Assembly: GCF_048544455.1 (NCBI RefSeq)
Contig: NC_133531.1
Location: forward strand, 68,610,099 to 68,674,098
DNA: 64,000 nucleotides
Source of the DNA: Silene latifolia
Lineage: Eukaryota; Streptophyta; Magnoliopsida; Caryophyllales; Caryophyllaceae
Direction: 5' to 3'
A program made the translations under genes and the position numbers. This document shows positions 45,745-58,900 of this stretch, one piece after another (within the stretch, counting starts at the first letter, position 1; each line of letters opens with the position of its first letter). The notes below the pieces were generated by a model. That model saw only the letters and a program-made list of their open reading frames with translations, had not been told where the DNA came from and did no database searches.

Positions 45745-47168
45745 TGTAATACTACGGTTTTATGAGTCTTTGGGTACTCTATCGAGTGAGGCTTACTCTG
45801 TCGAGTAAGTAGTTTTGACGCAAAACAGTAGTCTGCCTGTAGGGTACTCGATCGAGTAAGTTGGGTACTCGATCGAGTAGGGGGCACTCGATCGAGTAAG
45901 TGCCTTACTCGATCGAGTAAGTAGGTTTACGGGTTGAGTTTTGACGGGTTTTGTTAATGATGCGAGATTAATATATAATGATACCGTCATTTTTCTTAAA
46001 CCTTTTTAACTATTCTAAAAACCTAATTGAGAAGAAAGGAGTTACGTAAGTTCATCTCATCGCATCATTAGCAAATCCCCAAGGCTACGTTCGTTGGATC
46101 ATCTTGTTCTTTACGCCGTTATGATCCTTGTGTCGAGGGTAAGCTTTTCATATAAATTTTATAATGTTTTATTAAAGTTGGTTAAACCCTTATTGGGTGA
46201 TTTGGGGGTTTCGGGTGATTTATGTGAATATGGTTGTGATTGTATGTATGTATGATAGGAGGAGGATTCGTTGAGGAGAGATTCTTACTTAGCCGCTTGA
46301 TCGTCTGTGGTTTTTGCTTTCCAGGTAGGCTTCCCTACTCAGTAGTAATTACATAATGTGTGGTGATCGTGCTGTAGTTAGTGATTGTTGATTGATTCAG
46401 ACGGTTGTGATTTCGTATTATTGATTGATTCAGACGGTTGTTGGTTTTATGTTGTGATTACTGTTTACCTGTCCGTGTTCTTCGGAGTGCGTCCCTGGCT
46501 AAGTGGAGTCACTTGCGGGAGTGGCTTCACGCCCTTGATTCGCCTTCTGTGGAACCCGCCACAGGAGGGATGTGCACATTAATGAACTTGGGTTTATCGC
46601 TCGATGAAGATGAGCGGGGATTTGGTAGGTACGGCTGCGGTCCCCCACTGGCGGCGTGGAGTACTTGTTGCGATAGGTACTCTGACAGGACTATACACTT
46701 TAGTGTGTAGTTAGTTGTGTGGAGTTTGGATATGGAGACTGGGGATTTGTGTGAACTGCTTCAGCTGTTTGTGACGTTGTTTCTTTGTGGCATTTGTTTT
46801 TATGTAATCAGTACTGACCCCGTTTAAATGTTTTAAAAACTGTGGTGATCCATTCGAGGGTGGTGAGCAGTTATTGAGCAAGTATGAGCTGATGCGTATG
46901 GGATAACTGGAATGAGTCACCACGATGCAGTTTAAAAGTCTTCCGCTGTGTCGGATAGTTTTATAGTCTTTTGATAGTAGACAGTTTTGGAGAACTTGTA
47001 TCTCTTTATCAGTTTTGGTTTTTGGCATGTAATCACGTTAAACGTTACTTACTATTTAAGTATGTTTCTTTATTGTCTGATGATTATCATTACCTCGGGT
47101 AACCGAGATGGTGACGTTTCTATACCTGAGTGGTCCTGGTAAGGCACTTGGAGTATGGGGGTGTCACA
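45745..47168 (+). mobile_element. 5' LTR of element F
   Basis: 1424 bp from TGTAATACTACGG to GGGGGTGTCACA. It has a palindrome cluster at 45775-45925 (four exact TCGATCGA plus variants) and a short direct repeat TTGATTGATTCAGACGGTTG at about 46388 and 46421. It contains the uninterrupted site of C (GTGATTGTATG near 46250). Confidence 0.8.
45775..45925. repeat. ACTCGATCGAGT cluster in F 5' LTR
   Basis: Four perfect TACTCGATCGAGTA-type palindromes and two variants (CTCTATCGAG, CTCTGTCGAG). The matching cluster in the 3' LTR is at about 51985-52135. Confidence 0.9.
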
Positions 47169-47171
47169 AAG

Positions 47172-47183
47172 TGGTATCAGAGC
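47172..47183 (+). promoter_or_regulatory. Primer-binding site of F
   Basis: TGGTATCAGAGC, initiator tRNA-Met type, three bases after the LTR end. Confidence 0.85.
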
Positions 47184-50100
47184 GACGATCTTGAAACCTG
47201 TAACCAATGAACCTAATGAACATAGGGAGTCAAATTAAAATGAACCCAAGGTAGAAGTTGTAGGAGCTAATGCAAAGACTTGGGAGACGTCCTAAAGTCA
47301 CGAACTCGCCCTACAATTTTGAACCGGTCACCATGGGATATGAGTCGGGATCGCTATGTGTTTATTTTATGAATTGTGTACCTATATAGTGATGTGTGGC
47401 ATGAATCAGTGTGATTTTGTATGTTGTTGGTTGAAAGCATGTTGAATGATAATTGGTTTACAATGTTGGTTGGAATTGTTGAAAAAGTATATGAGAATGA
47501 TAAATGATGTGGTGGAAAAAGGAAGTAGTTCATATATGATAATATGTGATGAATAATGTATTGCAAGATGAATTATTTATAATGTGGCAATCTTAGTAAC
47601 ATGAGATTGGACGATGTGATATGGTTATACATGATTTTATTCCGTAAAGTTATATAATAAAGCTGGATACTATATGCATGCGTTAGATAAAGTGTATGAT
47701 GGCTGATGGATAATGTTGCTTAAAAATATGATTTCATGATTTAAGCATGTTTATATGACTGAAGTGGATTTTTTTTATAATGTTGATATTTTAGTAACAC
47801 ATGAATGGGAATTTTATGTTATATATATTGTCATTCTTTTTATGTAAGGTTATAGAATAAAAGCATGTAGGCATTACATGAGTGGTAAGTTGAATAATGT
47901 ATGTGCATGATGGAAGTTGTTGTTTGGCTTTTGTAAATAGTAACATGTGGTTAGGGATACTGGATTTATGAGTATTGAGTTGTTTTTGTTTACCTTGTTG
48001 TTGTTTAAGTTGTTTGGAAGTAAAAATCGAATAGTTATGTCGTCTGATTACAACAAAGTTGTCTTTAAACTGTTATAACTTGATATTCATAAATGATTTT
48101 GATGTGATTCCAATTGGAGGTGATAGCGTGTTCTTTTACGATTCTAACGATAGGTCACACGCCCAAAACGACCAAGAAATGAGTGAATTATGACTGTTTT
48201 ACGAAAATTGGACAGTGCTGAGAAATGCGTAGGGTACTCGATCGAGTGACCCTCACTCGATCGAGTGACCCTCTTGTTACTCGATCGAGTAACCCTTACT
48301 CGATCGAGTAACCCTTACTCGATTTAGTAGCCCTGGTAATTTGTTTTACGTGCTTCTGACCTTCACCTACTCGATCAAGTAAGTCACTCACTCGATCGAG
48401 TGGCCTGTACTCGATCTAGTGACCCCTGTTCCGGGTCATATGCTTATCTTTTGACTTCGTTGCCTATTATTTTTAATTCAAAGATGTTCTTTTGCTTCCT
48501 TATGCATTGTTTTACGTATGTGTTGGTCCTGATGCGTAAGTTACCCAATCTTGTGACGTAAGGAGTGTCATCTGTGGTGAGTATGAGTTCGGTGGGGAGG
48601 ACATGAGTTGTATGTGGTTGTGATAGGTAGTGGAAAAGAAAAGAAAGTTTGGTAAAGCTTATTAAGGCATGGAGCATGTTTTGTGAGATGAGATGAGTGA
48701 TATGATTGTGTGTTGAGTAATGTAAAAGTGAGTGAATGTGGGCAAAGGATAATGTGAGTTTAAGGAACGTGAGAATGAAAAGATTGAAAGGAAGGATGTG
48801 GATAGTGGCAATTTGAGATGTATAACGAATTATGGAGGGAGATGGTTAGGAATCGTGTGGGTTAAAAATATATGTAATGAAAGGACGTTTTAGAGGGATT
48901 GAGAGGAGTAGTATACGTGAACTTTATGGAGACCTGTTGCGACGTGGATTTACAGATAGTGAGTGAGTTTGGGAATTTGTAGTATCAAGAGGTGAAACTA
49001 ATGTGTGATTTCCTTGGGCAAGTAGCGGTATGAAATGAGTTTTGGGATTCTAAAAAAAATGATTGGTAATATGTGTGAGCGATAGCATGAAATGCTCTGG
49101 ATTGATTGGTGATAAGTGTAAGTGATAGCATGATAAGAGAAGATCCATGGTAAGAAAGAGTGATATGATACTGATATGAAATAATGGGATTCGAGTTTTG
49201 GAGCAATGAGAAGGTAACCGGAGCACTAAAGAGTTAGATACAAGTAATGAGGAATTGAAATATTAATTGGTATTGTTGAGTGTAAAGAGAAAAGAAAGGT
49301 AAAAAGTAAGCTGAGAAAAATGTTGACCGGAGTTATGTGATAAAGAGGTAATGAATCGTCGAGATGTGTGATACTATCATAAGGATTTGAGTTAACGGTT
49401 ATGTAGGGGTTTCATGACGACATGATTAGTCATGAGTTTCGGGGAATTAAGGAAAGTAAGAAGCCGAGTAAATAATTTGCACGATATGAGATCTTGGTGG
49501 TGAGTTGGGTGACGATACAATTAAGGATGGATTTGGAAATAATGTTGAGGTAATTTGGTTGATGGGTTTGATGTTCGTTATTTGGGATGTTAACCAAAGA
49601 TAGGAAAGAAACCGTGATGTTTAGAGATGAGTGTAAGAGGCTTGATGTCCGAACGATGGTAGTATTGAGGTGTTGTCACTAGTGGTTAAGGGTGATGATA
49701 AATAGGAAAGATGGTCATTCTAAAGAGGTTGATTTTGTAGAGACATGATTGATGTATATGGTTGTGAGGGAGCATAAGATATTGTTATAGCAGGCGGTTG
49801 CTAGTAGTTAAGTATTAATGTTATGGTTACGTTTGGCAGGAAATGATTGTTGTACGAACGGGAGAATGTGTTATGAGGGGCATACGAGTTAAGCTCGGGC
49901 GAGAGGTAACCTTTATCAGGTGGTAACTTACGTGATCAGGATTGACTGGTTGGATGTCATTACGAGTCTAATATGTATCTAAATGTTTGTGTGAGGTTCT
50001 GACCTCACGGGAAGTGGTATGGTGTGATAGTTATAAAGTTGTTATCTGAATGTTCTGTAATATATGTTGGATGCGGTAACCTAGTGGAATGATGATTAAA

Positions 50101-51533
50101 AAGGTAATAATTTGAGTGATCTGGCATGACTGGTTATACTTGTATGTATTCATGATATATGTTATTCTGTGATATGGTAAGGGGATGATATTCATGAGGT
50201 TATTACCTGTTTAATTCATATAATATGTTGCGTTGTGATTTATTACAGTGGATTTGAGTAAGTTTTTCTTGTCCGAGAAGTTATGCTGAGTCAGTGTTTA
50301 TGGGGTTGTGTAAGTTGTAATGACTATTGGTGTGGTTGTGGTGCCTCGGGTGGTGATCCGGGCACGGTACTTCGTGTTGTGATGCGGGTATTTTTGCGTT
50401 GCGGTGCGGCTGTTGGTGGCGGTGTTGCGATGCCGTCACCGGTTGTGGTGGAGTAGGCGGGATGATTACGATTCGAGTTTCGAAGGTGCATACCAATTAT
50501 ACATAGTTGTTGTTTCGTCTGTTGCTGTTTCCTGTGAGTTTCAGTTTGGACAGATAGACGGTTGTTTTGTTTATTGATATTTCTTACCAGTTTCAGCTTG
50601 GGTGTGAGTGTAGAGTATGATATGGAAGGGAGTGGTGTATGTTTCTGTTGCCGGCATGGTATAGCGATATTCCGTTAATGGGACACAGTTGTGAGTGGTT
50701 GTTACAGTAATTTTGATCTTGTTTTAAGATGCGACTTTGGTAGACATAGTAATGACAACTGAATAGTGGAACATGTGTTGTACTGATCTGAGAGCTGTAA
50801 GTGGTTTATAATCTTTTGTTGAGACAGTGAGTGTAGGGTGTTGGGAATTAGTGTCATGTTAAGTTATGTATGAGTTTTGCAGTAATGAAAGAAAAGAATT
50901 TGAGGATCTAGTAAGAGTGTACGTAACAAGTGTGGATCGTGAGTTAGGCATTTGGCGATAGGTGTTTTATATAGAGAGGTATGTTGTGTTGCGGTAATGT
51001 GGAAGAGTTGGAGTGTTGGAGTGTTGGAGTGTTGGAGTGTTGGTTATGCTAAGGATTTTGTGGTATTGGTTAGATAAAGTGCAGAATGAATTAAGGTATG
51101 AGAACTGTTTAAGTAAGAGAGCCTTGGAAATAGGAAGGGTTATAGGTATGAGGTTATAGGCGGTTATCTTTGACATGTGGTGGTGATGAGGATAATGAAA
51201 AGATATATCTAAGGATCAAGTATTAGTGAGTTACGAGGACGTAACATTTATCTTAAGAGGAGTAGGATGCGGCAAAGAGTGTTTGATGGTTGTAATGTAA
51301 TTGGAAGTAGAGTGTTAGTGTAGTATAAAGGATGGATTTGTATTGTGGTTTATATTGTTAAAAGGTCATGGCCATGCTTGTAGTAGTGTGATGCTTAGGA
51401 ATGTGAGAATATTTCGATAGTGTTGACAGTTGGATGATGATGATTATGAGTTCCATAGTTTTGGCAGTTGGATGATGATGTTTATAAGTGTGAGTAAACT
51501 TCGAGGACGAAGTTTCTTTTAAGGGTGGTAGAA
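47184..51533 (+). other. Interior of F, no coding capacity seen
   Basis: 4.3 kb, rich in T and G on the plus strand. Six-frame inspection shows no gag, protease, reverse transcriptase or integrase motif. It has a palindrome cluster at 48233-48425 and an 8-bp tandem repeat (GGAGTGTT, over four units) at 51008-51045. It could be a heavily decayed interior or a non-coding (LARD-like) interior. Confidence 0.5.
48233..48425. repeat. ACTCGATCGAGT cluster in F interior
   Basis: Five perfect ACTCGATCGAGT palindromes and three one-base variants (CTCGATTTAG, CTCGATCAAG, CTCGATCTAG), separated by short ACCCT-containing spacers. Confidence 0.9.
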
Positions 51534-51956
51534 TGTAACATTCCGTTTGATGTTTATGAGTGTCTTGATATTGGATGTTCTATTGGATAATATGTTACGG
51601 AACTAGCAGCGTTTGTGGATAGTAGTTGGTAGTGTTTGGAGTTGGTGTCGAGGGAGACTATGATGTAGTTGATACAATATCGTGAGCCGTGTTGTGGAGG
51701 TAGGCATAGTTGGTGGAGTTGGTGTTAAGAGTTCATGTTTTGTAGGTTGGAGTTTTGTTTTAAGTTCTTAGTTGCGTTGTTGTATTTTGATATAGTTAGT
51801 GTATGTTTTGAGTCGGGTTGAGTTTGGTTTGGTAAGTATGTTTTGGAGTTTTATGTTGAGTTTTGTTTTTGTTGTTGTGTCGGGAGGGTGTCAGTGTGTT
51901 TTTGTTTTGTTGTGGTTTGAACTTCGGGGAAGAAATTCTTTTTAAGGAGGGAAGAC
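51534..51956 (+). other. Second LTR-like start before the F 3' LTR
   Basis: A purine tract (AAGGGTGGTAGAA) is followed by TGTAACATTCCG at 51534, which resembles a polypurine tract and LTR start. About 420 bp later comes a second purine tract (AAGGAGGGAAGAC, ending at 51956) and the real LTR. The first may be a fragment of another element or a chimera junction. Confidence 0.45.
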
Positions 51957-52457
51957 TATAATACTACGGTTTTATGAGTCTTTGGCTACTCTATCGAGTG
52001 GGGTTTACTCTGTCGAGTAAGTACTTTTGACGCAAAACAGTAGTCTGCCTGTAGGGTACTCGATCGAGTAAGTTGGGTACTCGATCGAGTAAGTGCCTTA
52101 CTCGATCGAGTAAGTGCCTTACTCGATCGAGTAAGTAATTTTACGGGTTGAGTTTTGACGGGTTTTGTTAATGATGCGAGATTAATATATAATGATACCG
52201 TCACTTTTCTTAAACCTTTTTAACTATTCTAAAAATCTAATTGAGAAGAAAGGAGTTAAGTAAGTTCATCTCATCGCATCATTAGCAAATCTCCAAGGCT
52301 ACGTTCGTTGGATCATCTTGTTTTTTACGCCGTTGTGATCCTTGTGTCGAGGGTAAGCTTTTCATATAAATTTTATAATGTTTTGTTAAAGTTGGTTAAA
52401 CCCTAATTGGGTGATTTGGGGGTTTCGGGTGATTTATGTGAATATGGTTGTGATTAT
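51957..52457 (+). mobile_element. 3' LTR of F, part before C
   Basis: Starts TATAATACTACGG, with TG mutated to TA against the 5' LTR. It matches 45745-46250, including the palindrome cluster (four perfect copies at 52050-52135). It continues at 61208-61249 after C. Confidence 0.8.
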
Positions 52458-53750
52458 TGTTGGAGTGTCCCCGACAATAATGCGATCACAATTGTCGATC
52501 ATGATGATCACATGTTTAAATCTCATTTTTTAAGAATACGTAAGGGATGATTCATTTTATAGTCAACTGATCAACTTTAATCGGTAACGATTGGCTTGCT
52601 AGAGTTTGACGTTACTGTCGTGGGACGGTGGTGGTCAGTTGATCCCTTAAGGTCACACCTAAAGGATGATGCCCTAATCTGTAAAGTTGATTAATTGTAT
52701 GACGATACAAGTTAATCAATTCCTTAAAACTGAACAACTCAATTTGTGAGAAAGAATAATTATCTTATTGTAATGGGATTAAATAAGATTTATTTTAGTA
52801 ATAAAATACTTTGTTACTAAAATTGTTTATTGTTTGAGAAACAATAGAAATAAGAATGAATGGTTAATTGTAATTACAAGATCTTGTGAATTATAATTAT
52901 ATGACCCATTTTATTTATGTGATCAAGTATCACTAGTCAATTTGTTGTATATAATTTAATTAATTCATGAAATGATATTTATGTGATAAATATGCATTAA
53001 ATTAATTAATAACATGTATCATACTACATGTGACATATTGTGTGACAATTGACAAAATAAAATGGTAGTCCATTTTATGTAATGGACCGAAATATTGGTG
53101 TGGAAGTAGTTAGTGGGTGAATTATTTTATGAGATAAAATAATTTAATCATGTCTAGCCTAAAACTAGCTTACACACCTACATATTTAGAAAAGAGAAAA
53201 AGGAAAAGTAGATGCCATATTTTGGCATATTGACTCCACTTTCACGGCACCTCCCTTTTTTATGTGATAAGATTTTTTCTCATTTTCTCTATCTTATCAT
53301 TCATTCATTTACCACATGCAAAAGTTATGCATTATTCTCTCTTACTTTGTTCATCTTTCTCCAAAAATTAGGGAAATCATGATCAATTTGTTCAAATCAA
53401 ATTACTAATATTATTAGTGTAATATATGAGTATTAGTGATCAATTTTAAGGTAAACTACTAAACTAATATCTAGCTAATATTATTTAGTAGAGATAAGGG
53501 ATAATCTTGGGTGCAATCAAGAGGAGTGGCTTCTATACTTGAAGTCTTTGGAAGATCATCCTATTATTCATTATAGCTCAAGAACTAACAAGTACGAGAT
53601 CTTGTTGGTGCCCAAAATGGCCGAAAATTTGATGGTGAGAAAACGATTTTCTCATCTTTTGTTATTTAGTTTGCATGCATAAGATCTTTAAGTTTTTATG
53701 ACTAAAACTTTAAACCAAAATATGTGATATTTAAAATATGATTTCCAACA
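52458..53750 (+). mobile_element. 5' LTR of element C
   Basis: 1293 bp from TGTTGGAGTGTCC to ATTTCCAACA. Stem-loop GTAACG (52584-52589) with CGTTAC (52610-52615), loop 20 nt, inside the outer repeat TCAACTGA/TCAGTTGA (52563-52570, 52635-52642). Confidence 0.92.
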
Positions 53751-53752
53751 AG

Positions 53753-53764
53753 TGGTATCAGAGC
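53753..53764 (+). promoter_or_regulatory. Primer-binding site of C
   Basis: TGGTATCAGAGC, initiator tRNA-Met type, two bases after the LTR. Confidence 0.93.
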
Positions 53765-55900
53765 ATTATGGTTGTTGCATGCAAGATCGGGTCAGTTTTT
53801 CCGAGTTAATTTAATTAACATATAAAACTTGTTATTTAGGATTTATGAAGATAAATCATGAAATAATTTTGCATGTTAAAAGTTTCTGGTCCTAAGTGAG
53901 TTTTAGAACATTATGGTTTATTTATGGATTTTTATTGTTCATTTTATACATTATTGGCATTAAAATGTGATTTTTATGATAAAAATGTCATTTTTGGACA
54001 AAAAATAGCTAAACTTCGATTTTTCCAGTGGTTTTTGGATATGTTTTCACATATATTATCTACTGATGACCTGTTAAGTTTCATAATAAAATGAGTTGTT
54101 ATGCTTGAAATATGGATTTTTCATAAAATCATATTTAAATGAGAAAATAGGTTAATATGAGTTATATTTCGAATCTGGTCATAACAATTTAGTATGTTGT
54201 CACATGCAATTTTACAAGATCTGTGTAAAATATTTGGCTATAATAAAGTCTTTATGCATGATTTATGAATTTTTGATGAAAAATCACATAAATAGTGACT
54301 TTAATTAGTAAAAATTGCTAAAACATACTTCATGACTAAGGAAAAACGTCACATGTTGCATTTTATCATATATTTCAGATATAAAAGTGAAAATTTAATA
54401 AAAATAATTTTTCTCATATTTTTATGGTAATAATTGATAAATCCGATAAACCGCAACATTGTTTTCTCGATAAATTTTAGAAATTTTAACCTAAGTTTTG
54501 AACATTATGAGTGTCATGGTATTTTTCCAGAATGTTCATGAGTTTAAAATTTCAAATTTCAAATTTATTTGAAATTTTTATGATTTAATTTGAAGTTTAT
54601 GGCAAAAATTTTGTATTTTGAGTCCATTTATGAACAATATTTAGAAATATAGGTTAATTATTGTCAAATGTTAGTGGAGACTAATTTTGAGTCCTAATAT
54701 GGTTAGTTTAATTAACTTGTACATAAATATGATTTTATGTAATTATTGTGATTTTTAAAAGGTTAAATCACGCAAATCTGTAAAAACCGATTAATATACG
54801 ATATTGGCTCCTTAAAGGCGATTTAGCATAAAATTGGGCATGTTCATACATATTATAATGCTGCATTTTATTTATGATTGTTATATTTTAATTTTATGTA
54901 ATTTTTTGAATTATGTAATTTTACTTAGTATGGCCTTAGTTTTAATTGGTATTACCCGAAATGTATGGGAGTATCGATTCGGTTTTAATTTATTGTGATC
55001 TCGTATCACCGTTTTGTAATTTAATATATTTATTTTTATTTTATTTACAAATGTATAATAGGAAATTATGTAATTTGTTATGTAATTTATTTATTCCAGA
55101 GATCCTTAAAGACGGTGCCACTCGAGAAGGCGATCCATTAAAGAAAGTGTTGCCTTGAAATGCGTGCCAAGACCGAAGTTCAAGGGCCCAAAGGAGTTGG
55201 TTTCCGAATATGTAATAGTTAATTAGATTTACTATTTTAGGAAGGCCATACTAGGATTCTATTTATGCTTTGCATTTTATTTATATGTTGCATGCATCGC
55301 TAAATCGCCATAACTAAAATATGCATTATCATTTTATCGAGTATATCGACCGTGTCAATTACAATTATCGTAGTTCACCGCTTTAGTTCACTTAAAATGT
55401 GATAGATAATAAATTGACATGACCTCTCGCTATATAAACAGTTGAGACTTAGCCTTACCAAAAAGTAGAAACCATGAAAACCTATTTCATGAGGGAGTGC
55501 ACTCGGCCACACCGGGGTACAAACCTTGTTACGTCGGGGAAGTGGGTGATAAATGTCTATCCACCGAATTTATGTTAATGAAGGGTATTTCGGCACACCG
55601 TGCCCTAAGTTGATATGAGTTTGAATCATGGACACATTTATTCGAAATTTGGGTTGAACTCAACGAAAGTATTCACGACGATTTCCGGATGTGTTTCGGG
55701 CTAAAGATAAATATTAATGTAATTTTATCGACCAAGAGTTCTAAAAGTAGAATCGATTAAAGAGTTAATCCACCGAGTTATATTAATAAAGGGTATTTCG
55801 GCACACTGTGCCCCAAGTTAATATGAATTTGGATCTTGGAATCATTTATCATAGTTGGGTAGAGGTCACTATGGAAATGCTTTATTTGTTATTTACAAGT
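53765..55900 (+). other. 5' leader of element C
   Basis: AT-rich, non-coding, colinear with the leader of B. Includes two hairpins of the GGCAC-N3-GTGCC type (55592-55604 and 55800-55812). It contains the uninterrupted counterparts of the D and E insertion sites. Confidence 0.75.
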
Positions 55901-58900
55901 ATTAATAAAATGATAAATGTTAAGTTTTCCACTATTCCGTTATCATATTGTTCTATTTCTTTACCACAATTCATATACGATATCATTTCGATTTTTGATT
56001 CAAATCTCCATTAAAACATCGTAACTAAAGACAAAATTTGAACTTTTCTTCTAAAAACCTCGTATTATCCATTGTAAGGATCTCTTGTGAAGAGTATAGA
56101 TAAAAGTTATTCGTGATCAAAAGGGTTTTTTGATTCTTGACTAACATATCTACTTACAATGAATTGTTTCTCATATGCTTAATTGAGTTAAGTACTTTGA
56201 AACGTTACATCATTTTGGTAACTAGATTTGTTTGAAATCAAAATTGACCAAAATACTGCAACCACTTCAATGAAAGTTTTAAGACTAAACAAATGAATTG
56301 AAGAGTAGTCTTCACGAAATTCAATTTTGCTTCTCTAAGCAAAGACTCATTGAAATGAGTGGGAGCATTCTCTTAAACCGTTAAGAAAAGGATGAGGTTT
56401 AAAGAAACAAAATTAGAATGGAATTGATACAAGGTAATGTTAAAAGTAAAGTTATTGAGAATAACGATACTAAACCTATCAATTCCGACCGATAAAGTTT
56501 CCATTGTCTTAATTGTTGGACGCTAGAAAGGAAACTACCCCAAATTATTGTAGAATCAACAAGTTAGTTGTGGGACATCTAATGGACCTTCTTCTTTAAA
56601 TGTTTATTTGATTAACATAAATTTTGCTAGTACTACTTCGTCAATATTAGAAACCGATGGTGGTTTTCATCATTGCATTTGATACATAGGATGATTAGAA
56701 TATGACGACTAGCAACTATGATGTTGAGAGATATAGTCATTGTGTACTCAATCTAGTTTTGGGTTTAAAGTTGTACTTAATTATGACTATTAAGTGCATA
56801 AACTCTGAATAAGAATATAATCTTGTTAAGATACAAAAGAGGTTTCACTTTTGTGGCCCTATACACCATTATTTGATGTATGGCTAGTCCATTATCAAGG
56901 TGAATATATTCTAAACCAAACTAGAATGATACATCATGTAGATGATGCAAGACTCAAAATTGGTAACTCAATATTAAACCTTAAATTCTGGAATGATGAA
57001 CGCAAAGAGTTATCGAGTACTCTTGAAACCATTAGATTGTTAGTCTTATGGTATATGTGTATCTTGTATTCAAAGCAAGATGTCTCGTGCCTTTTGGTTG
57101 AAAAGGAGATCGAGGTTGTAAATTATTGATCCAAAATAGGTTGATCATTTTCTTTTAACAACGATTTAAGTTGACGCTAATGTGTTCAATTAATAAGGTA
57201 AATAGAGAAATCTTTGAAGAAGTTCAAAGAGTTCAAAGAATCACGATTTAGTCGTGATGGGATTATCAAAGTGAAGACTTTGATATACGCCAAAGGAAAT
57301 ATGATATAGTATCACAAATTAATCTCTCTTTGCACACATTATGGGATAATGTGTGGTTGGATAAAGAAATCAAACGTTATTCGATATGGTTTGGACTTTA
57401 ATCAAGTTACTTTGAGTTACTTGATCCTCTTGGGGATTTTATCATTTTGTCTAAATTATTTTTCCACTAAATCTAAAACGAGTCATATGAGATATGAAAT
57501 GGTAGGGTACCATGTTTGTAAGTTTTCAAAAGAAACAAATGCTCATTTTTCCTTATTATAATCACGAGTACAACGGGTTTGTGGCTCGTGAAGCTGTCTT
57601 TCTAAAATACAAGTTTATTTATAGAAGACAGAGTGGGCGAAATTATTCAAAAGCCACAAAGAATGTTATGTCGCAAGAAACTGGTCTTTCTTGGCTACAT
57701 GAGATGTTTTGTGTAAGACGTTGTTTCTTCAAAACCTGGGAGGTTAAAGTCATCATTTGTTGAAAATTATGAATTAGTGTTACTTTTAGAAAGCAAAGAG
57801 CTTGCAACTTACAAAGAAATTGTTTGATTCAAGTTGATTACTTTTGGAAAGTAATGAACATATGACTTACATGAGAGTGTTTAAGTCACAACTCAATACA
57901 AGGCTTATAGCCATGAAAATCCGAAATAAATTCCAAGTGAATTGTTAGATATCAAAGCTTGATTGGGGGCAAAGGGTTTTTCACCAGTTGAAATGCTTAA
58001 GTCTATTTGGATCTTCTTAGGGATTGTGTTTTATTATGATGATATACATATAGCGAGTGAATCTAAAACCCACTTCTTCAATTAGAAGGAATGTATTCAA
58101 TACATGTCTTGAGTTTTGTAGATTCTTGCAATCCTAAGATAATGTGAAACTTAAGAGAGGGTCTTAAGTAGGACATCAATGAGTTGGAATCAATGTTTTG
58201 ATCATGTTATAAAACTTTTCTCGATAAGTCGAGAAGTTGTGTTTATACATGAAGTTTAGTGGGAGTTACGGAAATTTTAATTAGTCTAATATGTGGATGA
58301 CATATTGATCATTGGGAATGATTTAAGACTTTTGGAGAAATATAGTACATCTTTAATATCCAGATTTATGGAGATAAATCCACATGATATTAGCGTCGAA
58401 TAAGAAGTCTTATGTTGATAAGATTCATGATTAGTTCAATCAAGTTGAACATATTTGATTGATTCCATTTGCTTCCGTTGTCGGATCAATTAAATAAGAA
58501 ATGATGTATAACACTTCATATACTTTGAGTATGATGAATTGTTTCAAATCGATTTAAGTAATATTTACCATGTAAGCCATAAAGATTGCCCTTAAGTGCT
58601 TGCAGAAGCATTAAGGATGTAAAGCAAAGTGTTTTTGATGCAATTTTGTGTAAGGGTGTTACACAAATGACAATTGACAATTGAGATTGCGCATGGTTTC
58701 CGACAAAACCATAATCAAAACACATTAGGATGGTTAAGATACCATTGTGGCTACGTTATTTAAGAAATAGATTTTCTAGAATCGTTCTAGGCAATAAAGA
58801 ACAATGAGAAATATTTACAACGGAAATTGAGTACACTTGCAATCATGGGATGTGCAAGAGGGATGAGTTCCGCACACTGAGAAAACAGTGGGAGCTATTT

